From contig NC_030680.2 in NCBI RefSeq assembly GCF_000004195.4, forward strand, positions 138,755,545 through 138,819,544: a stretch of DNA of 64,000 nucleotides, read 5' to 3'. Numbering within the stretch: position 1 is the stretch's first letter; each line of letters starts with the position of its first letter. The notes under the pieces are model-generated. The model had not been told where the DNA came from, did no database searches, and saw only the letters and a list, made by a program, of their open reading frames with translations. This document shows positions 34,974 through 46,189 of this stretch, piece after piece. The DNA comes from Xenopus tropicalis (lineage: Eukaryota; Chordata; Amphibia; Anura; Pipidae). The position numbers and the translations under genes are program-made.

Positions 34974-36215
34974 CAGTCCAGTCCCTTCAGCCGTCCAAGT
35001 GGGCACTCCGCCTCAGAACTAAGAACCCTACTGCCTATCCCAGCCAGAGATTCTGCCCCTAAATCTTGCACATGGATCCCTGATAAGCGAGTAGGATGTG
35101 GAACCACAATACACGTAATGATTTCTATTTTCCATGTTGCTGTCTGTTTATTTATTTTAGTCGTGTTTCTTTATAATCCTCATCCACATTGTAAATCCGC
35201 TCCCTACCCATCTGCGTGTCTGTATCTAGCCTCTCGCCCCTGTCTGCCTCCAGTGCTCAGATCTGCCCCCCACATATAAATTACTCCCTGTCTTTGCCTC
35301 ATCTCCTTAAATCTTTGCGCATACCAAAAACAATTCCGGTCACCGATTCTATTAAATAACGTTTAATTAGCAGATATTGAAACCATCAATCTCCTTAAAT
35401 GAATTTGGTGCAAGAGAACATCGTTAAAAATCCTATTTACTTTTCCTTTCGTTTAAGTCTTAAATATGATGTTGTTTATAAATATTTAGCACGTGTTTTA
35501 TCGATTTGGCTTTCAGACCTGCTGCATAATTCAACAGTGTGCCTTATCTTCCGGCTCTAATGTTCAAATAACTGGGACTAGGCTTTGTCTTTCTCTTGCA
35601 CACAGGTCAGATGCTAACGGTGCAGGTCAGAGAGGTCTATAGGGGAAGCTTGAAACCTTAATCAGATTGCTGGGCGCGACTGGGTCAGAATGCTCATGAG
35701 TCACATGCTTCACGGAAAGGAAACGGCTCCATTCAAGCAGAAAAAGAGACGCTAAATTTGAAACTGAATAATGAGTAAATACGTCAACTCAAGATGTGAC
35801 AAGCGAGTGGCCGGAACACATAAAACCTTTTACGAAATACTTGTATATTCTAAATAATAATAGAGAAACCCCAAACAACATTAATAGTAAAGGGAAATAC
35901 TACATAATAAGTTGTCATGGGCACAAAAAACATTATCTATAATGTTTATATGTATCAAATAATATCTATGGACATTTATAGGTACAAGAATGGTTATAGA
36001 TATCAGTATATGGGCAAGGGCACTGCTGCCATGAAGGCGCCCCCCCAAATTACCAGGGGTGGCCAAAAGCAGCTCCAAGTAGCTTTAAGAGCTGAATATT
36101 CAGTGTTTAAACTGGAAATACCCCTCTCTCCCCCTGAATCCCCTCTGGTGCAAGAAAAGGTAAGTGGGCGGGAAGCAGCATTGCAGGAACTCCCTTAAGG
36201 TGGCTTTGAGGTCAG
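34974..36215. other. no gene seen, largely single-copy
   Basis: No recognised repeat in about 35280-35900. No exon with supported splice sites. Confidence 0.4.
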
Positions 36216-36800
36216 AAACGCCCATGGCGGGTTGCAGCCGGGTTCGGGTTGAGCTCTTCTGCTCACCCTCCCCACCTGCAACCTTACATTGTCAGCTTCC
36301 TCTTCCGGCTCTCTAATTTATAGGTGTGCGCCAAGCATGCCCCGCCCCTTTTGTGACATCATTGCTGGGTGGACGCGGGTCTATAAATAGAGGAAGGGAG
36401 ACAGGTCGGGTAGGGTTAGGGTTGAGAGCGGGCGGGTTAGGGTTGGGTGCGGGTCGAGGATTTCTTGACCAGCACATCAGTAATCAGGATGTAGTAGGGG
36501 GGCAGTTGGTGATATAAGGGGGTGCTAACATGACATAAGGAGGTAGCACAATGATGTTAGGGGCTGGTGCAGTGACATAAGGGGCGGGTCATTTGGTAAA
36601 AATGAAATGGATTGGGTGCAGGGCCAGCAGAGAGGCCCTAAGATGCCTAAAATAGCAGGGAGTGGTATGCTTTAGAGCTACATCTGGCAGGCCAGGTTCA
36701 GAACGATAGAGATTGCAATTAAATTGCGAGTACATTTGTAAAACGTGGCTTGTGTTTTATTGGCTTCAGCCGTGGCTGGGTAGCAAGTGGCAGCCCTGCT
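36216..36800. repeat. probable AGGGTTGCCACC-type repeat, decayed
   Basis: It contains atgccccgccccttttgtga, gggtctataaatagaggaag, gcgggttagggttgggtgcg and the end gggtagcaagtggcagccct. These words recur in the repeat at 44067-44400. Ends and target duplication are unclear. Confidence 0.45.
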
Positions 36801-37440
36801 GACAGAATGGGCTCTTTGAGACATTTTGGAGGCCTCTGCTGCTGCTGGTAAGGGCTGAGTAAGACTAGATAAAAATGTAATAATCCCAGCCCGCTCTGCA
36901 ATCCCTACTCACTTGTGATTGTGATCATTGCCAGAAACGTGTCAGGATGAGTTTAAGGAGAGAGAGAATCCCAATCAGCTCATTATTTGACTAATTCTGT
37001 GTATATAAGCAGCATTTATTTGTCTTTTATTAGACAGTATGAGGGCAGAGCTTATTGTTTGCAGAGAGCGACCCTTCTGTGCATATTAAACAATATCTCA
37101 GATGTCTCCAGCATGAGTAATAACATTAACATTGAATTTTGTGTGCATTTTAACACTATTAATACAGATACTGGTGTCTATACATGGTCCTTATATAATG
37201 TGTTGTTGTGCCCAGAGTGCATAGATACAAGAGTCCCTCTGGTATTGCCTCTGCCTTGAGGCATCAGTCAGTGTTCCTGGATAGGCCCATCTATCAACAT
37301 TCTCATTTTTGTGGTTTTAGAGGTTCTCTTGAAACCATGACTAAATTTATTTCCATGCCTAGTCATTTAGGATACAAATTGAAAAAGCACAAACGAATAA
37401 AAATGAAACAAAACTCATATACATGAATATTTTAGGTAAA
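36801..37440. other. no gene seen
   Basis: Short open frames without recognisable domains. Confidence 0.4.
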
Positions 37441-37542
37441 ACGGCACCCATAGACAGTAAAAAGCTAAACAAACTAAACCAAATGGTCCCGGTGCTCCAA
37501 ACCCCCAGCTCCAGGGAACGGACAAACCGCTAGACATCAAAA

Positions 37543-37792
37543 CAAAAATGGACAGGGGAAGGGCACTCTGGTGATCCAAAAGCCGGCCATTCCAATAGTT
37601 AAAAAGAAAAAGACTTGATTATATACTCATGTCAAATAGCCTGACGCGTTTCGTGTCCATCCAACACTTAATCATAGGCTTAAAGGACCAATAGGAGAAA
37701 AAAGAGGGAGAGGACTATACATCTTTTTCTTTTTAACTATTGGAATGGCCTGCTTTTGGATCACCAGAGTGCCCTACCCCTGTCCATTTTTG
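37543..37792. repeat. long inverted repeat, arms about 70 bp, loop about 107 bp
   Basis: The left arm (37543-37613) runs from caaaaatggacaggggaagg to agttaaaaagaaaaaga. The right arm (37721-37792) runs from tctttttctttttaactatt to acccctgtccatttttg. The loop contains cctgacgcgtttcgtgtcca, a recurrent amphibian repeat motif. Confidence 0.85.
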
Positions 37793-38322
37793 CTTTCAAA
37801 TGAATCCCCCCCTCCCCAGATAAACTCTAAAAGCCCAAAGTAAGATTGTTTCAATTTGCCTAGGACAGCTTTTAGATGGCAAAGTTTTGTATTAGTGGTT
37901 TTCGTGGTTTTTAGATCTCAAAAAAATGGAGTTTTAGCCCATGAAAATACGAAAGCCTACACAAGCAGCTGTCTAGTGAATAGATTGATGCTTTGTACAG
38001 ATTTTAGGAAGAAACTTGCTTGCAATACAACAATACAGTCAGTCGCTAAGTGAAACTCGCTGTGCTGATAAAAAAAATGAAGCAATTTGCACTAATATTT
38101 TGCACTTTGCACTGACTCGGTAAATGAGCCCTTTTGTGGGGCTAAACACAAAAACAAATCATTTACTCTATTTATCTCTACGCTGATCCCGATTTAACTT
38201 CCCAGGTTCAAATCCTCCCTGACCTATAAAATAGCAATTAGATTTCTCTTCAGATCAGTGACTATTGAATTAATTCAGTGACTGCATATGCCTTCATTAC
38301 GCAAAAAATTCAGATATGAGTG
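37793..38322. other. no gene seen
   Basis: A lone ggttcaaatcc at about 38206 looks like a tRNA B box but has no cloverleaf around it. Confidence 0.4.
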
Positions 38323-38509
38323 TAAAGGGGGGTTGGAATGGGGGAAAATCCCACTGCACTCCCCTGGGCCACTGATCTCCCTCCCCCAGTGAGTCCTAAG
38401 GTAACTATATTGTACATGTGCTTGGGGGAGAGGGTTGGACAGGCGGTGGGGCGCTGCTGAGGGGGTGTGGGGGCCCCTGGAGCATTAGCATCCCCCAGTC
38501 CGACTCTGG
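38323..38509. mobile_element. CAGTCCGAC-ended MITE, decayed
   Basis: The right end is tcccccagtccgactctg and the left end is a weak gggttggaatggggg. It belongs with the CAGGGTCGGACTGG and CAGTGTCGGACTGG families. Confidence 0.5.
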
Positions 38510-38796
38510 TCTAAAGTATGAACAAGCTTGAGAATAAGCCTCTCTCTCCTGTTGGCAGAAAGGTCAATAGCTTAATTACTCCTACGGTTACTTTTAATGA
38601 CCAGACATTCCTAATTTATTTGCCGGAATCCACAATGGAACCCCAAACTGTCTAGGGTGGGTCTCCATGATCCCAATTCATTCAGTGTCATTTCTTCCTA
38701 CAACAGAAAACTGTTACTGAACTTTTATCATGTAACCTGCGCCTTTTTTAGAGATTGACTAAAGTGTAATTGAAACCCACAGTTACGGTGTGTGGT

Positions 38797-38960
38797 TTAA
38801 AGGGTTAGTTTACCTTTAAGTTAATTTGAAGCATGTGATGGCCAATTCTTAGCAACATTTCAATTGGTCTTTGTTTTTTTTTTACAATTTGATTTTTTCT
38901 TCTGCCTCTATCAAATAGGTGTCACTAACAACAGCGACACGTTCCAGTTTTAATAGGAAC
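38797..38960 (+). mobile_element. T2-like MITE, left part
   Basis: It starts ttaaagggttagtttacctt and includes ccaattcttagcaacatttc, as in 40932. The right end is missing. Confidence 0.65.
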
Positions 38961-39232
38961 ATGTCACTTTACCTTCAGATACCCTGGCATTGCCCCCTGC
39001 CTCCCCTGAGACAAAACCATGACAAATAGAAATTCACAAATACGATATCTTAAACCTGATGAGACCATATAGGAATCAGTGGCAGACGTCCCTTTTACAA
39101 CTGGAAGATCTTCCTTTGCTTTGTGGTTTTCAAGTTTATTTACACTGGCTTGTGTGCTACAATACAAAAAAATTGTGGTTTTTGTGCTTTTTCTATTTGG
39201 ATCTTTTGATAAATGACTGACATGGACATGGA

Positions 39233-39506
39233 CAGTGTCGGACTGGGGTGCCAAGGGCCCACCAGGAAGCATTAAACCGTAGGCCCACTCTCCCCTTCTC
39301 TGTTCACTTACTTTCTTTAGTCTCTTAATTACTTCTTTTATCATACTATTATCTATCCTTTCCTCCATTTCTTCTCATATAGAATTGAGTAATGGTTATA
39401 GTATAGGCATACAGTACAAGGCAAATGGTTGGGTGAGCAGGAGGGCCCACTGACCCCTGGGCCCACCGGGAGATCTCCTGGTATCCTAGTGAGCCAGTCC
39501 GACACT
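39233..39506. mobile_element. CAGTGTCGGACTGG-family MITE
   Basis: The left end is cagtgtcggactggggtgcc and the right end is gagccagtccgacactg. The body has gggcccactgacccctgggc, as at 55941 and 57313. No clear target duplication. Confidence 0.8.
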
Positions 39507-40931
39507 GTTCGTGGAAACGAGCTTAGTTGTGGGTTTCAATAAATATAAAACAACAAAAATCGGAATGTTAATAAATGCCCCCCTAAATGTTATGCGGATC
39601 CAGTGAGAGTTTCCAGAGAAACAAACCCTTAGGAGCTTATTCCCTTCTAATAAAACAAGTTGCCCCGTAAAGGTATTAAGTTACTATCAGTTGCTGTTCA
39701 AATCCAGAACATAACATTTTGTATCTCTGCTTCCCGGCACTGCCATGGCTTTATAGCTTTGTGAGCGAGATGTAATAAATCTCCGCAGCCGGCCAGGGTC
39801 TGCTTTGCTATATTAATATACAGGGAAATCCCAGAAGGGAGGAAATCCCGTCCAATAAATCCAGCTTACTGGTTGGCTATTCATAGTCACAAGCTTTAGG
39901 AAATGGAAGCGCCACCGAGAAAAACAGAGAGACATACTCCGGAGCAGATGGCGGGGAGGACTAGGCTCTGCGCAATACACCAGCTTTGGAGAACAGACAG
40001 TAACAGGGACGTGCTCCCCCGGGTTCTCTGGAGTGCAACTCATTCCAACCAAATATTTCAGCTCAAAGCAAAAAGGGTTTCTCTGATATGTTTCATTTTC
40101 TTTTAACTCCGTGGAAACCAAAGAATAAACACATTTCTACGCAAAGCTGTTAAATGTAAAGGGGAAGTCAACCATAAAATAGTCTTTTAGTCGGATGGAA
40201 GCAACAGAAAAGCTGGAGACACATAGGATGATTTTTGGCAAATCTGAACCATTGGTTGGATAGTGTTCAAAATGGCAACACTATTTGATGGAGTTGAATT
40301 TCATAGACAACTGTTTATGCATCATAGCCTGACCTGTTCCCCCACATGATAAATTCTAAGGTGGACACAGTTGCACAAATTCACGTTGGATGCCTTATTG
40401 GGCTTTGTCCAATGCCGCACACATTTTATGAATGCCCAGGCAGGAATAACAAGAGCTAATCTTGCTCCAGGTACAGTAACCCATAGCAATCAATGGGCAG
40501 TTTGCATTTACAGGTCTTCTGTTTGACACAGTCAGTTGCTATGGGTTACTAGACCCAAACAGATTGATGTAATAGTTTCTCTATGTGCTTGAAATTCTAT
40601 AGATATCACCCCTCCACATCTGGCACATTATGAGGGATGGGGGGCACCAAGGAGCAAGTAAATATTTGATGTCACCTTAGAGCTGTATGGTATGTGGTAA
40701 ATCTAGGGATTATTTACCAATACAAGCACTAGGCCACTTAAGGTCAGTTACCCTATACACTAATAATTTTAGTGCAATTTGGCCTAGATTTTTAAAACAG
40801 TCATAAGTTTGGGTCAAGCATTTATAATGCACCAGAGAAACCCAAACCCCCACCCTAATATTTCCACCTGACAAATACAAAGGACAAATAATAATTTAAA
40901 AACTATAGTAGCCCTATATAGTATAGTAGTA
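39507..40931. other. no gene seen; small inverted repeat 40485-40540
   Basis: gtaacccatagcaa and ttgctatgggttac form a perfect 14-bp inverted pair, typical of a short foldback repeat. aatgtaaaggggaagtcaac at about 40155 resembles a T2 end. No exon was found. Confidence 0.45.
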
Positions 40932-41332
40932 TAGGGGTGGTTCACCTTTATGTTAACTTTTAGGATGTTGTAAAATGACCAATTCTTGGCAACTTTTAAT
41001 TTGGTCTTTAGTATTTATTTTATATAGTTTTATAGTTTATTTGCCTTCTTCTTCTAACTCCTTGCAGCTTTCCAATGGCGATCACTGACCCCGGCAGCAA
41101 AAAAACCTATTCCTCTGAGATGCTATAGTTTTACTGTTATAGTCACTTTTTATACCTTTTATTTGTCACTTTTTATACCTTTTAATAGTCCTCTCCTATT
41201 CTTCTACCAGGTTCTTGTTCAAATCACTCCCTGGTTGCTAAGGTAACTTGGACCCTAGCAACCAGATAACTGCTGAAACTCTGAACTTAAGAGCTGCTGA
41301 ACATAAACCTACATTAAAAACTTGCATATAAT

Positions 41333-41977
41333 TAGTGATGGGCGAAATGTTTCGCCAGGCATGGATTCGCGGCGAATTTCCGCGTTTCGCCATTGGCGGA
41401 TTGTTTCGCGAAACGGATGAAAAAATTCGCCGCACGTCCAAAAATTGTCGCTGGCGTAAAAAAAGAATAGTCGTGGGCAACAAAATAATAGCTGTGCGAC
41501 GAAACAATAGCCGCACACGACAAAATAATAGCCGCGCGACAAAATAATAGCCATTGGCGATGAAATAATAGCCGCGCGACAAAATAATAGCCATTGGCGA
41601 TGAAATAATAGCCGCACGACAAAATAATAGCCGCACGACAAAATAATAGCCATTGGCGATGAAATAATAGCCGCACGACAAAATAATAGCCGCGCGACAA
41701 AATAATAGCCATTGGCGATGAAATAATAGCCGCACGACAAAATAATAGCCATTGGCGATGAAATAATAGCCGCGCGACAAAATAATAGCCATTGGCGATG
41801 AAATAATAGCCGCACGACAAAATAATAGCCGCACGACAAAATAATAGCCATTGGCAACAATTTTTTTTGTCGCACAACTTTTTCGCCGTTTCGCGAATTT
41901 TTCGCCATTTTGCGGATCTTTTGAAAGATTCGCAAATTTTTTGGCGAAGCGAAACGGAACAGATTCGCTCATCACTA
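41333..41977. mobile_element. hAT-like element with TAGTGATGGGCG ends and internal minisatellite
   Basis: The left end is tagtgatgggcgaaatgttt and the right end is agattcgctcatcacta. A perfect 8-bp duplication catataat lies at 41325-41332 and 41978-41985. The subterminal parts are full of ttcgcc/ggcgaa words in inverted order. Confidence 0.92.
41463..41860 (-). repeat. minisatellite of 19-bp and 21-bp units inside the hAT element
   Basis: The units are gccgcgcgacaaaataata (19 bp) and gccattggcgatgaaataat plus a (21 bp), in the order of one or two 19-bp units followed by one 21-bp unit. Because the composite periods (40 and 59 bp) are not multiples of three, all three minus-strand frames stay open for 181 to 245 codons. 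These frames are artefacts. Confidence 0.92.
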
Positions 41978-42073
41978 CATATAATAAAACATGAAGGCCA
42001 ACTGCAAATCGTCTCAGAATATTACTCTCTACATGATACTAAAGGTTGACTCAAAGGTGCACACCCCCTTTAC

Positions 42074-42679
42074 TGAATGTACTAATGACGCACATAGGGC
42101 AGTGACTCGCAGTGACCCCCTTGTGACTCTCTAGCTGTTGCTAAACTACAATTCCCATCATCTTAATGACACTGACTGGCTGGATCTTATCAAGCGGCCT
42201 CAAGTTGAGCCTCATTGACGTGCACTTTAGCGCTTGTTAACCTTGGAGATCCAGAATGCAGTCCCAATTTCTAGTCCTACCTGTGCAACCAATTAACCAT
42301 AAACGAGCCATGACTGTCCAATCAGAAGGTAGAAAAGGCGGCCGCCCTGCAGTATATTTATATAAGCCGCTGTGAATGAAGAGAGATGGGAAAAGACAGC
42401 TAATTAATTGAATCAGGCTGGAGAGGAGTGAGGCAGAAATGCATCAATTTGGTTTGTGCTGGCGTGACCGCAGTCAGATTTCCCAGTGGACGCACCACTC
42501 ATCTTATCTCCTCCTTTCCACGTCTTCAGCTCAACTTTATTAGATCCTATTAGGGGCTCGGGGTGTCTTGACCCGTTTCCCAACCCGAAGCTGCTCGGAG
42601 GTGCTTGCCCAGCTGTTATCACTGACACTGACACTGAGCCGTAACCCATAGCACCTCCATACAACAACATTCACAGACA
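42074..42679. other. no gene seen
   Basis: The part 42200-42660 shows no repeat signature and could be single-copy. No exon was found. Confidence 0.4.
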
Positions 42680-43975
42680 TTAAACGGGTGGTTCACCTTC
42701 AGGTTAACTTTTAGTGTGTAATAGAATGAATATTTACCATCTTCTACTGACTCTTTCCAGGTTTTAAATGGGGGTCACTGACCCCAACAGCCAAAAATTA
42801 ATTGCTCTGTGAGGCTACAAATGTATTGTAATTCTTACTTTTTATTGATTTTCTTTCTATTTAGGCCCTCCTCTATTCATATTCCTGTCTCTCTTTCAAA
42901 CCATTGCCTAGTTACTAGGTTAAACTGGATAGCTGCCTAAATCCAAACCGGAGTGTTGCTGACCAAAAGGTTAAATATAGGTATGGGATCCCTTATCCGG
43001 AAACCCGTTATCCAGAAAGCTCCGAATTACGGAAAGCCTGTCTCACATAGACTCCATTTTAATCAAATAATTCAGAATTTTAAACATTATTTCCTTTTTC
43101 TTTGTAGTAATAAAACAGTACCTGTACTTGATCCCAACTAAGATATAATTACCCCTTATTGGGGCAGAACAGCCCTATTGGGTTTATTTAATGGTTAAAT
43201 GATTCCCTTTTCTCTGTAATAATAAAACAGTACCCGTACTTGATCCCAACTAAGATATAATTACCCCTTATTGGGGCAGAACAGCCCTATTGGGTTTATT
43301 TAATGGTTAAATGAGTCCCTTTTCTCTGTAATAATAAAACAGTACCTGTACTTGATCCCAACTAAGATATAATTACCCCTTATTGGGGGCAGAACAGCCC
43401 TATTGGGTTTATTTAATGGTTAAATGAGTCCCTTTTCTCTGTAATAATAAAACAGTACCCGTACTTGATCCCAACTAAGATATAATTACCCCTTATTGGG
43501 GCAGAACAGCCCTATTGGGTTTATTTAATGGTTAAATGATTCCCTTTTCTCTGTAATAATAAAACAGTACCTGTACTTGATCCCAACTAAGATATAATTA
43601 CCCCTTATTGGGGGCAGAACAATCCTATTGGGTTTATTTAATGGTTAAATGATTCCCTTTTCTCTGTAATAATAAAACAGTACCTGTACTTGATCCCAAC
43701 TAAGATATAATTAATCCTTATTGGATGCAAAACAAGCCTATTGGGTTTATTTCATGTTTTATTGATTTTTTAATAGACTTAAGGTATGGAGATCCAAATT
43801 ATGGAAAAACCCCTTTTCCGGAATACCTTTGGTCCTCAGCATTCTGGATAATGGGTCCTATACCTGTACTTTAAAAATGGCAAATAGTACAAAATAAGGA
43901 CCAATTGCAAACTGTCTCAGAATAGCACCCCACATCATACTAAAAGTTACTTTAAAGGTTAACAACCCCTTTTTA
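42680..43975 (+). mobile_element. T2-like MITE hosting a CAGGTATGGG element
   Basis: It starts ttaaacgggtggttcacctt. The body has gggggtcactgaccccaaca and ctgtgaggctacaaatgtat. The right part has ggaccaattgcaaactgtct and aaggttaacaacccctttt. The insertion at 42978-43866 splits it at the TA matching 16005-16006. Confidence 0.85.
42978..43866 (-). mobile_element. CAGGTATGGG-family MITE with about 6 units, nested
   Basis: The left end is taggtatgggatcccttatc and the right end is atgggtcctatacctg, flanked by TA (42976-42977, 43867-43868). The array is at about 43085-43745. Its last unit has taatccttattggatgcaaa like the single-unit element at 14528. Confidence 0.9.
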
Positions 43976-44172
43976 GCTCCTACTAGGCATGTCTAGCAAA
44001 GAATCTCTGCAATGCTTTGAGCAGAAAGCCCTATTATGTTAAATGTGCCCATACTAATGGGGCCAAACTAGGGTTGCCACCTTACCCCTGTAATACTGGC
44101 CACTAAAAGTCAACCCGCACCCAACCCTTATAGATAGCAATTTGTACATTAGTGAAGGAAGAGGGAATTGTT

Positions 44173-44222
44173 GCGATTGGTCGCCGCGACTGTGTTTTTT
44201 AAAATTTGCGGCGACCAATCGC
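44173..44222. repeat. 15-bp perfect inverted repeat
   Basis: gcgattggtcgccgc (44173-44187) and gcggcgaccaatcgc (44208-44222) flank a 20-base T-rich loop. Confidence 0.9.
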
Positions 44223-44386
44223 CCTGCGTGTCTTTGACCTAAGGGGTCTAACCTGCCCTCTCCCAGCCCCAGCCCTACTCAACCCCTCTATTAATAGATA
44301 CATGCCTGACCCGCCCATCTCTGACATCATGAAAGGGGTGGGGCAGGCCCACGTCTATAAAATGAGGAGGCCGGAAGCTGGCAGTC

Positions 44387-44697
44387 TAAAGGTCCCCATA
44401 CACGGGCCGATTGTAGCTGTCGATATCGGTCCCTTGGACCAATTCGGCTGCTTATCGGCCCGTGTATGGGCACTACCGACAGTCATACCTGACCGATATC
44501 TGGCCTGAAATTGGGCAGATATAATTCGGGCAGGTTAAAAAATCTAGGCAGATCGGGGACCGCATCGACTTGTTGATGCGGTCCCCGAACCGACTTTGCT
44601 TGGGGCCAAACGATTGAATTAGCCTACACGTTCCCGATATGGCCCACCCGTAGATGGTCACCAAGCGAGCGAATCTTCACGTGTATGGGGACCTTAA
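44387..44697 (-). mobile_element. GGTCCCCATACACG-family foldback MITE, reverse, nested
   Basis: The ends are taaaggtccccatacacggg and cgtgtatggggaccttaa. The internal order is reversed relative to 20688: the cgatatcggtcccttggacc block comes first and ccaagcgagcgaatct comes last. It lies within the AGGGTTGCCACC-type repeat at 44067-44790. Confidence 0.82.
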
Positions 44698-44790
44698 GGT
44701 TGCGGGACGGGGGGAATGGAAGGAGTTAGTTATGTAGGATATGGATTCAATATGCGGCTGGTATTAAAGGGGTGAGGTGGCAAAAACCCT

Positions 44791-45269
44791 TCTCAGCTGT
44801 TCATGGTTCAGATATGAGTTGGGCAGGGTGGAAAGACTGGAACTGGAGATATTATCAAGCCTGGGGCTACTAAATCCAGACACAGCACCTGATCCCCTTC
44901 CATGTAGTGGCCTATGAGGCTAAACATGACCTTTGGCAAACCACCATTTTGCTGATTTTGACAGTAAATGAGCACCCTACAGCTTTGGTGTGCCTGCATC
45001 CTTCCCATCGTTGTAATACACACTTTCAGCATGTATATATATTAATATACTGTACTGAATTACAAAGCAGCCTACTGAAGAATGCCCCCACAAATATGCT
45101 GATACACGGCACCAAACAAATACATATAATCCAGCAGGAAATAGATACAGGGTTTCCCCAAATGTGGGGCTGAGTAGTCATCTATCTTTATGGTAATTGT
45201 TTCACCAGCATTTGGAAACAGTTCACAGCACATGCTCTGGGCCCAAGGACCCAACGACTATGACACATA
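44791..45269. other. no gene seen
   Basis: No exon or repeat end is recognised. Confidence 0.4.
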
Positions 45270-45449
45270 GTGGGGGCTCATTTATAAACACGGGGCAAAT
45301 TTGCACCTGGGCAGTAACTCATGGCAACCAGTCAGTGATTAGCTTTTCATCACCAGCTTCAAGTAAAACAATGAAAGCAAAAATCTGATTGGTTGCCACG
45401 GGCAACTGCCCTTGTGCATATTTGCCCGGAGTTTGTAAATGACCCCCAG
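45270..45449. mobile_element. foldback MITE with GGGGGTCATTTA ends
   Basis: The left end is gtgggggctcatttataaac; the reverse complement of the right end is ctgggggtcatttacaaact. Inner arms pair over ctgggcagtaactcatggca / ttgccacgggcaactgccc. TA flanks both sides. A diverged relative may lie at 54950-55075. Confidence 0.7.
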
Positions 45450-46142
45450 TAAGTGTGGACTTTCTGCCCACATGCTCAGTTACAGGCTGCTTCACCCATG
45501 TCATTGTGCCATGTCAATACCAGAAGAGAAAACATATAGCGCCATAAGCCTTGGGGGCTGACCCACAATACCCAAACTATATTCACTATAATATTCCTGA
45601 CACAAGTCTAATTCATTTAGATTCACACATTACATGGCAGCTTAAAAACGAGTGCATTTTGCATTAGCAGCAGCCACACATTTGAGGATTGTTTTTTTGA
45701 CTACCCCTAAGCTTAGCTTCTCAACAGCAGCCCAGAGCCCACTGAGCATGGGCAGTGCCACTGACACTCAGTAGATAGCATAACAAGATCAGAAGATGAG
45801 GAGCCCTCATTCATTACTGTTATAGGGCTGCTACACCACTGGGCTGGTACAGTAGACGCAGTGTATAAAATACAGCATTTCTATCCATATTCTTTTTTAG
45901 TTTTTTTTCCATTATGTACTGTATAACCCCTGCCTCTCCCACGCCAGGCGTGTTGATGAGCACCTACTGAGAAAATAATGGCCGTTGTTGCTGCGCCATG
46001 GCGAGCCCTAATGCACCGTTGCATCCTGCTCACAAATAATTCAAACAGGGCAATAAAACGCCAGACCGTTGCTTATTCTAATAAGGCCCTACCTTTGTAC
46101 ATTGTCATACATTGTGCATCTATTAGAGGCTCGTTCTCTTAC
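45450..46142. other. copine intron end; dispersed repeat words at 45600-45880
   Basis: ctgagcatgggcagtgccac at about 45742 matches the repeat near 757. No exon other than 46143-46189. Confidence 0.45.
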
Positions 46143-46189
46143 CTCTGTCCATTCCTTGTTGCCAACTCCTTGCACATACAGAACAACCA
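46143..46189 (-). CDS. cpne9: copine exon, C2A domain (second recognised exon)
   Basis: This 47-bp exon reads (G)V VVLYVQGVGNKEWTE, matching the copine segment that follows the SDP calcium-binding motif and precedes FGRTEV. On the minus strand the acceptor is cttctgtcttttccag before TGGTTG, and the donor is ACAGAG/gtaaga. The first two bases complete the Val codon begun by the final G of the exon at 46940 (phase 1 junction). The last codon GAG is complete, so it joins the exon at 28353 in phase 0. Exact agreement of both phases over three exons is strong evidence that this is real coding sequence. The exon is too short to show up as an open reading frame by itself. The intron to the next exon is 17,686 bp. 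Confidence 0.9.

Larger units (their letters stand above)
40932..42073 (+). mobile_element. T2-like MITE hosting a TAGTGATGGGCG hAT element
   Basis: The left end is aggggtggttcacctttatg and the right end is aaaggtgcacaccccctt. The body has ttggcaacttttaatttggt, gatcactgaccccggcagc and ggaccctagcaaccagataa. The TTAA termini have decayed. Confidence 0.8.
44067..44790. mobile_element. AGGGTTGCCACC-type repeat with two nested pieces
   Basis: The left end is ctagggttgccaccttaccc and the right end is gaggtggcaaaaaccct. It contains a hairpin at 44173-44222 and the GGTCCCC element at 44387-44697. No target duplication was found. Confidence 0.6.
28457..46142 (-). other. copine intron, 17.7 kb, repeat-rich
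   Basis: This is a GT-AG phase 0 intron between the exons at 46143 and 28353. It holds several hAT-like MITEs, two T2 hosts with nested insertions, two CAGGTATGGG elements, the 29-bp array at 33823, the nested minisatellite at 41463 and two foldback repeats. No exon between the two flanking ones is required, because both phases and the copine protein sequence are continuous across the intron. Confidence 0.85.

Noticed and set aside
34896..35279. Open frame of 127 codons
   Set aside because: It begins inside the 29-bp array and reads into single-copy DNA with no domain or homology that I recognise.
36400..36450. Telomere-like ttaggg words
   Set aside because: Only isolated gttagggttg words occur inside a decayed repeat; no tandem ttaggg run.
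38200..38220. tRNA B-box-like ggttcaaatcc
   Set aside because: No A box at the right distance and no cloverleaf can be drawn.
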